Notes under the pieces: model-generated
Seen by the model: the letters and a program-made list of their open reading frames with translations, nothing else
What the model was told of the DNA's origin: nothing
Database searches by the model: none
Source of the DNA: an uncultured Clostridia bacterium
GTDB taxonomy: Bacteria; Bacillota; Clostridia; Christensenellales; Aristaeellaceae
Length of the DNA: 35,718 bases
NCBI GenBank assembly: GCA_934631985.1
Contig: CAKTYE010000020.1
Coordinates: 1-35,718, forward strand
Direction of reading: 5' to 3'
Made by a program: the position numbers and the translations under genes
Part shown: in pieces, positions 1 through 7,937 of the stretch
How positions within the stretch are numbered: the first letter of the stretch is position 1
Layout of the letters: the number at the start of each line of letters is the position of its first letter

Positions 1-10
1 CCTGCCCTAC

Positions 11-50
11 AAAAAAGGCGGACGAGCAACGCATTCGTTACCCGTCCGCC
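11..50 (-). terminator. Rho-independent terminator of the NlpC-like gene
   Basis: Read on the minus strand, an 8-bp GC-rich stem (GGCGGACG/CGTCCGCC, extended inward by AAC/GTT pairs) is followed by six T. It lies 15 bases beyond the stop codon of the minus-strand gene at 66-884. Confidence 0.85.
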
Positions 51-65
51 CTTCAGCAGCGCAGC

Positions 66-884
66 TTATTTCACATCCGCCGCATATACAATGTCATCCC
101 GCAGCCGATAGAGCGTTGCTCCGCGTGTTTTCTTGCAGAAGCATTCCGCCCACCATTGGATGGACTTTACCTCGTCAAACTGCACAATACCGTACCGAAT
201 CCCGTTGACCTTCTTGCCGCGCATGTTGGAATCCATCCAATGCACCGTGTCCGTCTCCGGGTCATAGTCCGAGATCATGATGGCGCTGTGCGCTCCCGTG
301 CCATATTCATATTGGGCGCTCATCTGAAAGTAATCGCCCTTTTTGACCTGACGCATGAACGCCAGCGCAAGCTCCATGTTTTCTTCCTTCGTCAGCGACT
401 TGTCGTAGCGGAAGGTCGCCGCTTCATAGAAGGGATTGCCGTCCGCAGCGGAAATATCCTCCCACGCCAGGCCGTAGCTGTAGGGCTTGCAATCCTTGGC
501 AGGCAAATTGTTGGGAATGACCAGCGATACGTCAGGGTATTCCGCGATACGGAAAGCATCACGGGTCTGCCGAAAAAGATAGACCGTGAAGTTCTTGCAG
601 ACGTAAATGTCCCCGGCGTAATGCGCCCGCTGTGCCTTGCCGCCAGTTTCCTCATAGTTCTGCTTGCCAAGGGCAATGATGCGGTCAATAAAGTCATCCC
701 GTGCGGTGTAGGTCTGGGCTGTATCCTCATCATCGGCGGAAGCCTCTGTGTCGGGAACCTCCTCGCCGTCTTCGGTGAGGATAACGTCCTCCGTCAGGCT
801 CCAGTCCTCGTCTTCTTCTGCCAGAACGGGGAAAATGCAGATCAGCGCTGCCAGCGTCAGGCAGAGCATGCGGCGTAGCTTCAT
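66..884 (-). CDS. Secreted papain-fold (NlpC/CHAP-like) protein
   Basis: A 272-residue exported protein. Residues 1-22 form a signal peptide (basic start, hydrophobic core, VLA before the acidic mature end), followed by an acidic linker to about residue 58. The folded part has the order expected of a papain-like cysteine amidase or peptidase: Cys96 at the start of a helix (YVCKNF), His199 in GAHSAIMIS, and Asp218/Asn220 in WMDSN as a possible third catalytic residue. A role in peptidoglycan or peptide cleavage outside the cell is inferred from this pattern only. The start at 884 is chosen because GGAGGTG lies 9 bases upstream and the signal peptide follows; the open frame continues upstream without a ribosome site. 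It has its own promoter at 909-936 and terminator at 11-50. It could be a catalytically dead relative. Confidence 0.6.
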   Translation of the reverse strand: MKLRRMLCLTLAALICIFPVLAEEDEDWSLTEDVILTEDGEEVPDTEASADDEDTAQTYTARDDFIDRIIALGKQNYEETGGKAQRAHYAGDIYVCKNFTVYLFRQTRDAFRIAEYPDVSLVIPNNLPAKDCKPYSYGLAWEDISAADGNPFYEAATFRYDKSLTKEENMELALAFMRQVKKGDYFQMSAQYEYGTGAHSAIMISDYDPETDTVHWMDSNMRGKKVNGIRYGIVQFDEVKSIQWWAECFCKKTRGATLYRLRDDIVYAADVK

Positions 885-908
885 GGAAATTGTCCACCTC
901 CGTGTCCT

Positions 909-936
909 ATTGTACACGAAAACGGTGATTTTGCAA
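909..936 (-). promoter_or_regulatory. Sigma-A promoter of the NlpC-like gene
   Basis: On the minus strand, TTGCAA (936-931) and TACAAT (914-909) are separated by 16 bp. The -10 box is 25 bp from the start codon of the gene at 66-884. Confidence 0.6.
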
Positions 937-963
937 TTCCCAGCCTGTAACAATTCCGCACGA

Positions 964-1518
964 TCAGTCGTTCAGCGTCAGATTGGCCTTTTCCATGACC
1001 ATCACCAGCACGGGGATCAGTACGATCTGCACCACAATGCCGGGAATCGCAGAGGTCACCGCGCCCGCCAGGAAGGCCGACAGCGTGAAGGTGGAGCTTT
1101 GCAGACCCGCCAGCACAAACCGTACCAGACCCCAGGCGATGCGGCCCGCCACCATGGCGATCAGCAGCGATACATAGACGTTCAGGGGACGGCGGGGCAG
1201 CTTGCGATACATCAGCCCGGCAAGCGCGCCGTAGGTACCCATTTCAAAGGCCATGGCAACGCCCGTGGGGAAGATCGGCGGCATGCCGAACAGCACAAAG
1301 CGCAGCAGGGGAGAGATGAAGCCCACCGCAAGTCCCCAGGGCCAGCCGCACACAAAGCCGCACAGCAGCGCCGGAATGTGCATCGGGCACAGTGCGGAAC
1401 CGATTTGCGGAATCTGCCCGGTCAGGAAGGGCAGCACCATAGCCAGCGCCAGAAACAGCGCGGAATAGGCCATTTTGCGAATGCGGAGAGAGGTGGAACG
1501 TTGAGCAGCAGCAGTCAT
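964..1518 (-). CDS. ECF transporter S component (vitamin-binding membrane protein)
   Basis: A 184-residue integral membrane protein with about six hydrophobic segments. Its segment PMHIPALLCGFVCGW, then PLLRFVLFGMPP and the small-residue-rich helices are typical of the substrate-binding S components of energy-coupling-factor vitamin importers, which share an EcfA-EcfA'-T module encoded elsewhere. The vitamin cannot be told from sequence; folate, pantothenate, pyridoxine and thiamine types are all possible. The start at 1518 has AAAGGGTG at a good distance upstream. An earlier ATG at 1584 lies inside the leader terminator and is unlikely. The gene stands alone behind a promoter, a leader of about 100 nt and an intrinsic terminator, so expression is probably controlled by attenuation, as is common for vitamin transporters. 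Confidence 0.8.
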   Translation of the reverse strand: MTAAAQRSTSLRIRKMAYSALFLALAMVLPFLTGQIPQIGSALCPMHIPALLCGFVCGWPWGLAVGFISPLLRFVLFGMPPIFPTGVAMAFEMGTYGALAGLMYRKLPRRPLNVYVSLLIAMVAGRIAWGLVRFVLAGLQSSTFTLSAFLAGAVTSAIPGIVVQIVLIPVLVMVMEKANLTLND

Positions 1519-1559
1519 GAAAAACACCCTTTCAAAAATGATAGCTCCCCTGAAAGCAC

Positions 1560-1600
1560 AAAAAAGGTACGGACAAACCGTCATGGTCTGTCTGTACCTT
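1560..1600 (-). terminator. Leader terminator (attenuator) before the ECF S component
   Basis: On the minus strand, a 16-position stem starting AAGGTAC and closing GTACCTT, with one A/C mismatch and one G-T pair, has a 5-nt loop and is followed by six T. It sits between the promoter at 1691-1720 and the start codon at 1518, so it must be passed or prevented for the gene to be transcribed. Confidence 0.8.
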
Positions 1601-1684
1601 CATGATACATCTGGCTTTCTATAGGGGAAACGCGGGGGAAAAAACTGCCAGCTTCTGCGGACAATGCGCTGACTTCAGTCAACA
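1601..1684 (-). promoter_or_regulatory. Candidate riboswitch aptamer in the ECF S-component leader
   Basis: About 85 nt of transcribed leader between the promoter and the attenuator. It holds a possible CTGGC/GCCAG helix (minus strand) enclosing a C-rich stretch, and a TGAC/GTCA hairpin near the 5' end. I could not match it to the THF, TPP, FMN, cobalamin or preQ1 consensus sequences. The architecture (promoter, folded leader, terminator, vitamin transporter) is what suggests a riboswitch; the class is unknown. Confidence 0.4.
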
Positions 1685-1690
1685 CGCAAT

Positions 1691-1720
1691 ACTATAGCAT
1701 ATCGCGACGCAGGCTGTCAA
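1691..1720 (-). promoter_or_regulatory. Sigma-A promoter of the ECF S-component transcript
   Basis: Minus strand: perfect TTGACA (1720-1715), 18-bp spacer, TATAGT (1696-1691). It places transcription start about 165 nt before the start codon, ahead of the attenuator. Confidence 0.75.
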
Positions 1721-1746
1721 CATTTTCTGCAAAAGGAAAACACGCC

Positions 1747-2976
1747 TCAGCTTTCCACTCCATGTAGGATCTTTTCCATCGTGACCTCCTTGCTTTCGCC
1801 GCCCAGCAGCCCGCCCAGCTCCGAGGGCAGCTTGCCCTTTTGATAGCACTGCGTCAGCAGCTCGGTCAGCCGCTGAGAGGTGGGGAAAATGCCGCCCTCG
1901 TCCGGGGTCCCGGCAGCGCCGCGCACCAATTGCAGCTCATGGGTGGGCATGGCGCGAATCCAGCCAGCAGAGAGGTACATGCCCGTGCAGACAGCGACCT
2001 CTGCCTTGGCGGCATGCACCGAGCAGGGGACAGGACGGTTCTCACGCAGGCAGTCCAGAAAAATCTTCAGCTTTTCAGCCACCGTGCAGGCGCAGTCGCC
2101 ATAGTCGATCAGGCCGTCTTCCGCACGGACGGTCAGCCGGGGGTCTGCATCCCAGTCGCCCTCGGCATAGCCATGCTCCCACACATAGCGATAGCGGTGC
2201 GTATCCTTTCCGGCCCAGTTGTGGGTTGCCGCCATCAGCACCGAGGGGCATTCCCGGGTGCGAATGCGCACAACCGCCGTGTCGTAGGACTGGATCGCAT
2301 GGGCGCGGCACCATTCGCCCCGCAGGGCTTCCACCTGCGCCGCGCTGTCCAGGCCGTCCTCGCCCAGAAGAAACAAAAGCGATTGCAGGGAATGACTGGC
2401 GGCATTGTGCAGCACGCCGTCCATAATCAGCCGTCCCTCATCGTCATAGAAGCGCCCGGCCCAATGGTTGCGCTGATAATACAGGTCGCTGCGTCCGGAA
2501 AGGGACAGTGCCCGCATGGAAACAGGCTTGCCGAAGCGCCCCTGCGTCACGTCCCGCTTCAAATCAAGCATCGCCTTGGAAAAGCAGTGCTGATAGGCAA
2601 CCGCCAGCTGCAAGTGATTCTCCGCCGCCAGCTTTTCCAAAATGAGCGCCTGGCTGTAATCAGATGTCAACGGCTTTTCGCACAGCACATGGCAGCCCCG
2701 CCGCAGCGCTTCATAGCACTGCTCAAAATGATACTGCATGGGCGTGGCAAGCACCACCGCATCCGCCTGAATGTTCAACACATGAAAGGCTTCGGCAAGC
2801 GTAGCCGCCACGGGAATGCCCGCCTGACGCAGCCGTGCTTCAGCCTCTGCATGCCTTTCCATGCGGGGCTGTACCGCGCAGACCAGCTGTGCGCCCAGCG
2901 CCTCAGGCTGGGAAAGCAGCGCCTCCAGGTATCCTGCACCGTAACCGCCAATGCCTGCCAAAACGACCCGCAGCAT
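1747..2976 (-). CDS. Gfo/Idh/MocA family NAD(P)-dependent oxidoreductase
   Basis: A 409-residue cytoplasmic dehydrogenase. The N-terminal Rossmann fold carries the dinucleotide loop GIGGYGAGY (residues 8-16). The family motif CEKP lies at 99-102, following the strand that reads VVLATP. The catalytic-domain segment DGVLHNAASHSL (186-197) supplies the Asp and His residues usual for the second half of the active site. The family acts on sugars, inositols and related polyols; the substrate cannot be inferred here. AAGGAAGG stands just before the start. The gene is divergent from the sigma factor at 3214 across a region holding a perfect inverted repeat at 3048-3065. Confidence 0.85.
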   Translation of the reverse strand: MLRVVLAGIGGYGAGYLEALLSQPEALGAQLVCAVQPRMERHAEAEARLRQAGIPVAATLAEAFHVLNIQADAVVLATPMQYHFEQCYEALRRGCHVLCEKPLTSDYSQALILEKLAAENHLQLAVAYQHCFSKAMLDLKRDVTQGRFGKPVSMRALSLSGRSDLYYQRNHWAGRFYDDEGRLIMDGVLHNAASHSLQSLLFLLGEDGLDSAAQVEALRGEWCRAHAIQSYDTAVVRIRTRECPSVLMAATHNWAGKDTHRYRYVWEHGYAEGDWDADPRLTVRAEDGLIDYGDCACTVAEKLKIFLDCLRENRPVPCSVHAAKAEVAVCTGMYLSAGWIRAMPTHELQLVRGAAGTPDEGGIFPTSQRLTELLTQCYQKGKLPSELGGLLGGESKEVTMEKILHGVES

Positions 2977-3040
2977 AGACTTCCTTCCTTTCTAAAATCA
3001 GCTTTTTGGTTCTATTCTTCTCAAAGCCTAGGACATACTC

Positions 3041-3069
3041 TTGTCATTATGCTATACTTAGCATACCAT
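3041..3069 (+). promoter_or_regulatory. Probable promoter of the first sigma/anti-sigma operon
   Basis: TTGTCA (3041-3046), 17-bp spacer, TACCAT (3064-3069). The spacer and -10 box contain the inverted repeat at 3048-3065. The transcript would have a 5' leader of about 135 nt. Confidence 0.4.
3048..3065. promoter_or_regulatory. Inverted repeat, candidate operator between divergent genes
   Basis: TATGCTA, four bases, TAGCATA: perfect 7-bp arms. It lies in the shared upstream region of the oxidoreductase (minus) and the sigma factor (plus) and overlaps plausible promoters in both directions, so a repressor bound here could affect both. No candidate regulator gene is adjacent. Confidence 0.4.
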
Positions 3070-3213
3070 TTGCGACAATAGAACGCAAGAACTTTTTTTC
3101 ATCGTTCGCCAACCCTTTGACCTGCCCGTGCCACAAATAGGTGAAGGACGGAAAAAGCCGCCCTGACCACCTGGAAACGTGCGTGGCGCGCAGCGTGCGG
3201 AAAGAGGAACGCT

Positions 3214-3693
3214 ATGGACAAAAAGACTTTCATGGAACACATGCTTGCAGCGGAGGGAACTCTGCACCGAACGGCCTGCGCTCTGCTTTCCTCGCAGGAG
3301 GATCGCATGGACGCGCTTCAGGAAACCGCACTGCAGGCCTGGCAGTGCCGGGAGACCCTTCGGGAGGAGCGCTATTTCACCACCTGGGTCACGCGCATTC
3401 TCATCAACGTCTGCCATGGCATGTATCGCAGGCAGAAGCGATGGGTGCTGACGGAAAACGTGCGGGAAGGAACCTACGTCCCCGCCGTGGATGCCGAGCT
3501 TCGCATGGTGCTGGAAAGCCTGCCCGAAAAGCTGCGGCTTCCCCTGTGGCTGTATTACTTGGAGGGCTTTTCCGTGACCGACCTGGCACGAACCCTGGGC
3601 GTTCCTGAGGGAACGGTAAAATTCAGGCTCCATCAGGCGCGAAAGGCGCTGAAGGTGGAGCTGACCGATGAAAGCGAGGTGCGGCACGCATGA
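3214..3693 (+). CDS. ECF-type RNA polymerase sigma factor (first)
   Basis: A 159-residue group IV sigma factor. Sigma region 2 covers about residues 10-75, with the DALQETALQAWQ helix followed by FTTWVTRILIN. Region 4 covers about 95-150, with the helix-turn-helix SVTDLARTLGVPEGTVKFRL binding the -35 element. There are no regions 1 or 3, as usual for this class. AAAGAGGAAC precedes the ATG. The last codons overlap the next gene (ATGA at 3690), so sigma and its membrane partner are translationally coupled; such pairs usually control their own promoter. Targets are not evident in the window. Confidence 0.9.
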   Translation: MDKKTFMEHMLAAEGTLHRTACALLSSQEDRMDALQETALQAWQCRETLREERYFTTWVTRILINVCHGMYRRQKRWVLTENVREGTYVPAVDAELRMVLESLPEKLRLPLWLYYLEGFSVTDLARTLGVPEGTVKFRLHQARKALKVELTDESEVRHA

Positions 3694-4949
3694 CGGAACA
3701 AGAGCTTCGGGAAAGCCTGCATCGCCTGGTTCCCGAGGAACTCGGGCAGACCCATGAAGCCTTCCTGCGCGCCGTAGAAAGCGCAGAGGAGGAACGACCT
3801 GTGAAAAAACGTCTTCATCTGATACCGATTCTGGTGGCGCTGATCCTGGCCCTTGCCGCGACAACGGCCTGGGCGCTGGCAAACCGCAGCAGCGTGACGG
3901 ACCTGAATGCGTCCAAGCGTCTGACGAGCCACCTGGTGACCCTCGACCAAGACTATGAGGATGAGCGGATAAAATTGTCTTTCAACGACGCGGCTTTTGA
4001 TGGGCAGACTCTGAGCCTTGCCATGGACGCAGAGAACAAAAAGCCGGACGAGCCGGTCTTTGTGCAGGTGCGCGTGGAAGCCACGGATGCGCAGGGCTAT
4101 CCCCTGGAAGCAGAAGTGGATAACTACGGCGGTGGGCTGGATTTCTTCTCCGGCAGCCTTTTCCCGTCGCTCACACCGCAGCCCGAGGAGGAAACGCCCT
4201 GGTATGTGGACATTACACTGCTGGACGATCCGCTGCCGACAGGCACGGTGCATTGGAACGTTACCGTGCGTGTGCTGACGCCCAACTGGCCCCTGGAAGC
4301 AGGGGACGAGCAGTTCACCAACACCACGACCTTTGCGCAGCAGGAGCAGCTGATGCAGCATTTCCGGGAAGCCTATGAGCATCACCGCATTCGCGTCATG
4401 GATGGCGCAGGGCTGGCGGAATACGGTGCAATGCTTCCCTGCCCGCAAAATGTGGATGCCGCGACCTGGAGCAGCATGCGCCTGTGGGAGCTGCTTGTTC
4501 ACAGTGGTGCGTTCGACCTGTACGCTACGGTGAGCTGTGCCTTTGATGCCGCCGCCGGGGAGGACGCTGCGCTGAACATCACACCTGCGGAAGCCTGGGA
4601 CACGGCGAACATGCAGCTGCAAGTGGAAAGCCTGCACAAGACCTTCCAACAGGTGAGCATTCATCTGCGTGGCACCTTCAAGGATGAAACGTTGACGAAG
4701 GAAGCCTGCACGGAGCTGCTGAATGCCAGCAAGCTCAACGTTTATCTGAACGGAACGCAGCTTGCCGTTCCAACAGTAAGCAGCAAAACGGTCTATCAGG
4801 AGGAAGCAGGCCATCCCTATGCGGAGATCGACATGAGCATCCCCATTCCAGATGACATAGAGCTGACCCACCTGATCCTCGAAATGGCGGATGCCGATGG
4901 CAAGGCGGACGGCGCCCCGCCGTTCACGGTCCGTCTGAATCCCACCTAA
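3690..4949 (+). CDS. Membrane-anchored anti-sigma-like protein, partner of the first sigma factor
   Basis: A 419-residue single-pass protein. Residues 1-40 are a charged cytoplasmic helix region, about 43-64 a transmembrane helix, and about 350 residues lie outside the cell. This is the topology of RsgI/DUF4179-type anti-sigma proteins, where the short inner part holds the sigma factor and the outer part senses an envelope signal. The outer domain is beta-rich by eye and I recognise no motif in it. It starts 4 bases inside the sigma gene. The anti-sigma role rests on this coupling and the topology, not on a conserved zinc motif: the inner part lacks the HxxxCxxC signature of the ZAS class. 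Transcription ends at the terminator 4956-5006. Confidence 0.65.
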   Translation: MTEQELRESLHRLVPEELGQTHEAFLRAVESAEEERPVKKRLHLIPILVALILALAATTAWALANRSSVTDLNASKRLTSHLVTLDQDYEDERIKLSFNDAAFDGQTLSLAMDAENKKPDEPVFVQVRVEATDAQGYPLEAEVDNYGGGLDFFSGSLFPSLTPQPEEETPWYVDITLLDDPLPTGTVHWNVTVRVLTPNWPLEAGDEQFTNTTTFAQQEQLMQHFREAYEHHRIRVMDGAGLAEYGAMLPCPQNVDAATWSSMRLWELLVHSGAFDLYATVSCAFDAAAGEDAALNITPAEAWDTANMQLQVESLHKTFQQVSIHLRGTFKDETLTKEACTELLNASKLNVYLNGTQLAVPTVSSKTVYQEEAGHPYAEIDMSIPIPDDIELTHLILEMADADGKADGAPPFTVRLNPT

Positions 4950-4955
4950 AACAAG

Positions 4956-5006
4956 AAGCAGCGCGGAGTGCTGGCTGCATCAGCAACCTCTCCGCGCTGC
5001 TTTTTA
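4956..5006. terminator. Terminator between convergent operons
   Basis: A 13-bp perfect stem (AAGCAGCGCGGAG and its complement) encloses about 21 bases. On the plus strand TTTT follows, then a T-rich tract. On the minus strand the sequence after the stem is also T-rich (CTTGTTTT), so it may serve the ABC importer operon too. Confidence 0.8.
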
Positions 5007-5022
5007 CTTTACTTTATGTAAT

Positions 5023-5781
5023 TTATTGCTCCCACTGCCGCAGCATTTCCAGCATCCAGGGCAGCACATCCATCCCATAGGCGGTGCAAAGCTGCTCCCG
5101 CGTCAGTACCTGCCGGATCGGCCCTTGCGCTACGGTCTGCCCATGGGACAGCAAAAGCGCATGCGTCCCGTACATCCGCGCAAGATTCAGGTCGTGAACA
5201 ACAGCAATCACCGCGCGCCCCGGCTCCTGCCGCCAGCGATCTATCAGGTCAAAAAGCTGCTTCTGATACGTCACGTCCAGGTGGTTGGCAGGCTCGTCCA
5301 GCACAAGGATACGGGGGTCCTGCGCAAAAACCTGCGCCATAAACACGCGCTGCAATTCGCCCCCGGAAAGCTCGTTCAGCCGCGCCTGCTGCTTGTCAAG
5401 CAGACCAACGGCCCGCAGCGCTGTATCGACCTTGCCCTCGCCCTCTGCGTCGCCGCGGCGCAGAAAGCTGCCCCGATGGGCATAGCGCCCCAGCGTCACC
5501 ACCTGACGCACCGTAAAGTCGTATTCGCTGCGCGTTCGCTGGGACAGCACGCCGACCTCCCGGGCCAGCGCCGCAGGGCGCATGCGGCGCAGTTCCTGCC
5601 TATTCACGCGCACCTCGCCCGTGCAGGGAAGCACCCCCGTCACGGCCTTCACCAGCGTGGATTTGCCCGCGCCGTTGGGGCCGCAGATCATCAGCCATTG
5701 CCCATCCGCTAACGTCATGGAAACATCCTGAAGCACGGTTTCGCCGCGATAGCCGCAAGTGATATGCGATGCGCTCAGCAT
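5023..5781 (-). CDS. ABC transporter ATPase, iron-siderophore/cobalamin (FepC/BtuD) type
   Basis: A 252-residue ATPase that powers import through the permease encoded just upstream. It has Walker A GPNGAGKS (34-41), signature LSGGELQR (138-145), Walker B ILVLDEP (158-164) followed by a D-loop, and the switch His196 in VVHDLN. The spacing matches the FecE/FhuC/BtuD subfamily. The start at 5781 is chosen because it overlaps the last 7 bases of the permease gene and yields the standard length; the open frame upstream lies in the permease and is not coding. Substrate could be ferric siderophore, heme or cobalamin. Confidence 0.9.
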   Translation of the reverse strand: MLSASHITCGYRGETVLQDVSMTLADGQWLMICGPNGAGKSTLVKAVTGVLPCTGEVRVNRQELRRMRPAALAREVGVLSQRTRSEYDFTVRQVVTLGRYAHRGSFLRRGDAEGEGKVDTALRAVGLLDKQQARLNELSGGELQRVFMAQVFAQDPRILVLDEPANHLDVTYQKQLFDLIDRWRQEPGRAVIAVVHDLNLARMYGTHALLLSHGQTVAQGPIRQVLTREQLCTAYGMDVLPWMLEMLRQWEQ

Positions 5782-6803
5782 ATGCTGCCCCGCTTTCTGG
5801 CACGATAGAAAATGATGACGAATGCTACCGCACCCACCAGCGACGTGACCACGCCGATGGGCAGCTCCAGCGGGCTGAACAGCGTCCGCCCCACCAGGTC
5901 GGCAAGCATCAGAAAAATAGCGCCTGCCAGCATGGACGCAGGCAGCAGCGTGCGGTGATCCGGCCCCATCAGCATGCGCACCATATGTGGTATCACCAAG
6001 CCTACAAAGCCGATGGTTCCCCCGATGGATACGCATACACCCAGCAGCACGGACACCGCCGCCATTACCACCAGCTTGATGCGCTGCACGGCAATGCCAA
6101 GGTGCTGCGCCTGCTCCTCGCCCAGCGCAAAGGCGTTCAACTCAGGTGCAAGGCGGCACAGCAGACCGCCGCAAAGCAGCAGCGCCAGCAGCAGCGTCAG
6201 CGCATTGGTGTAGGTGCTGCCCGAAAGGGAACCCAGCGTCCAGAAGGTCAGTGTTTTCAGCTTTTCGCCCGCAAAGGTGATGAGCAGGCTCATCAGGCTG
6301 GACACAAACATGGAGAAGATCACGCCGATCAGGATGATGGTTCCCGTGGAAAGGCTGCGGTCAAACAGGTATGCCAGCGCCAGGATCAGCGTCAGCGAGC
6401 CAAAGGCGAAAAGCATTGCCATGACCATCGTCCCGGCAAAGGGCAGCCCCGGAAAGGAAACGCCCAGCATAATGGCAAGCATTGCGCCCAGCGATGCGCC
6501 GGAGGAAACGCCCAGCGTAGAGCCGTCCGCCAGCGGATTGCGCAAAAGCCCCTGCATGGCAGCGCCGCAAAGGGAAAGCGCCGCCCCGGAAAGCGCCACG
6601 CACAGCACCCGCGGCAGGCGTACGGAAAGCACAATGGCCTCCTGATAGGTGCTGCCGCTGGCAGTTCCCGTCAGTCCTTGGCCTAAGATCGTCAGCGTGT
6701 CCGCAAGCGGCAGTGCAACACTGCCCATGCAGATACACAGCAGCATGGTCGCGGGCAGCGCCAGCAGCAGCATCGCCCAGACCCATTTTTGTCTATTGTG
6801 CAT
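5775..6803 (-). CDS. FecCD-family ABC importer permease
   Basis: A 342-residue membrane protein with about ten helices, homologous by pattern to FecD/FepD/BtuC: an N-terminal helix, the segment VRLPRVLCVALSGAALSLCG, the conserved LADGSTLGVSSGASLGA loop and, near the end, GTIGFVGLVIPHMVR and ELPIGVVTSLVGA. These are family hallmarks of vitamin B12 and iron-siderophore permeases working as homodimers. AGGGAG stands before the ATG at 6803. The operon continues with the ATPase. No substrate-binding lipoprotein is encoded on either side, which is unusual; it may be elsewhere on the chromosome. The promoter is at 6837-6865. Confidence 0.9.
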   Translation of the reverse strand: MHNRQKWVWAMLLLALPATMLLCICMGSVALPLADTLTILGQGLTGTASGSTYQEAIVLSVRLPRVLCVALSGAALSLCGAAMQGLLRNPLADGSTLGVSSGASLGAMLAIMLGVSFPGLPFAGTMVMAMLFAFGSLTLILALAYLFDRSLSTGTIILIGVIFSMFVSSLMSLLITFAGEKLKTLTFWTLGSLSGSTYTNALTLLLALLLCGGLLCRLAPELNAFALGEEQAQHLGIAVQRIKLVVMAAVSVLLGVCVSIGGTIGFVGLVIPHMVRMLMGPDHRTLLPASMLAGAIFLMLADLVGRTLFSPLELPIGVVTSLVGAVAFVIIFYRARKRGSIC

Positions 6804-6836
6804 GTACACTCTCCCTTTATCGTCAAGCTCCTGCAA

Positions 6837-6865
6837 AGTATACCATGGATCGGCAGGTCATGCAA
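6837..6865 (-). promoter_or_regulatory. Promoter of the FecCD-type importer operon
   Basis: Minus strand: TTGCAT (6865-6860), 17-bp spacer, TATACT (6842-6837), 34 bp from the start codon of the permease. No riboswitch or long leader fits in the remaining space. An iron-type Fur box was not evident. Confidence 0.55.
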
Positions 6866-6956
6866 TGCTCCGCTGGATGGATTTGCCGCGCAAACACCGC
6901 TGCGGATGGGAGACACTAGAGCGTGCGAAATGAAGAAGCGAGGTGCGGAAAACGGC

Positions 6957-7937
6957 ATGCGGAGAACAAGAACGACCTGGTGCTGCCTGGCGGTGACAGC
7001 TGTGGCAGCGGCGCTGATGACGCTTTTGCCTGGCGCAGGGGAAGCGCCTGCGCAGCGCGTGGCAACAACGCGCGTGTCGCTGGGAACGGTGGAGCGCGTA
7101 CTGGCCCTGAGCGGTCGGGTGCGTTATGCCACGGAATACGCGGCCCTAACGCCAGTCACCGGGCGGGTGGCGGAGGTCTATGTCACACAGGGGCAGCGGG
7201 TCTATGCGGGCCAGCCCTTGTTCCGCATGGACGGCGAGGCCCAGGAGGCAGCAGTGATGGCCTGCCTGGGAAAGCAGGCGGGAACAGCAGGCATGGATAC
7301 AGCAGCGCTCCCGTCCGCCGCACAAGCTTATTTGGATACCGAGACCACCCAGGAGCTTGCACTCTCCCAGGCCGCGCTGAATGCTCTGACCGTCCGCGCC
7401 CAGGTGGACGGGCTGGTGCAGCAGGTCAGCGTGACGGCCCATTCCGGGGCGGCGGCAGGTTCGGTCGCCATGGCCCTCAGCGGGGAGGAGCAGCGCGTTG
7501 CGGTCACAGCGGCGCAGCGGGATGCGGAAAAGCTCCAGCCCGGTCAGCGGGCGCGCATTCTGGTGAAGGGCGAGGAGCAGACCTGGGCAACGGTGGTGTC
7601 CATTGCACCCGCTGCTACGGATGCTACCACCGGACAGGTCACCTGTGAGGTAACGCTCAGTCCGGACGAATCGCTGTCCCTGCCTCTGGGCGCGCAGGTG
7701 GAGGCGGAGGTTTCGCTGCTGCGCGCCCAGCAGGTCCCCACGGTGCCGCTTACGGCGCTGACCCCGGAGGGCGGCGTGTGGTGGGTGGAGGATGGACGCG
7801 CCTGGACGGCGGAGCATGCGGTCATTGCGCAGGATGAAGTGTGCGCCTGGGTCGCCCTGCCTGAAGGTATTCAGGTGGTCACATCTGCGGCGGAGCCGCT
7901 GACGCAGGGAATACGGGTAAAGGAGGAAGCGCCGTGA
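6957..7937 (+). CDS. MacA/HlyD-like efflux adaptor protein
   Basis: About 326 residues. A membrane anchor near residues 8-24 is followed by a beta-barrel and lipoyl-type half motif (GRVAEVYVTQGQRVYAGQPLF), a short helical segment, the second lipoyl half (LNALTVRAQVDGLVQQVSV), and C-terminal beta-barrel and membrane-proximal domains (PVVPLTAL-like segment PTVPLTALTPEGG). This is the periplasmic-adaptor fold used in Gram-positives as an extracellular partner of MacB-type permeases. The start is uncertain: ATG 6957 has GAGGTG upstream, while ATG 6930 adds nine residues but has a weaker site. It overlaps the permease by 4 bases (GTGA). Confidence 0.8.
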   Translation: MRRTRTTWCCLAVTAVAAALMTLLPGAGEAPAQRVATTRVSLGTVERVLALSGRVRYATEYAALTPVTGRVAEVYVTQGQRVYAGQPLFRMDGEAQEAAVMACLGKQAGTAGMDTAALPSAAQAYLDTETTQELALSQAALNALTVRAQVDGLVQQVSVTAHSGAAAGSVAMALSGEEQRVAVTAAQRDAEKLQPGQRARILVKGEEQTWATVVSIAPAATDATTGQVTCEVTLSPDESLSLPLGAQVEAEVSLLRAQQVPTVPLTALTPEGGVWWVEDGRAWTAEHAVIAQDEVCAWVALPEGIQVVTSAAEPLTQGIRVKEEAP

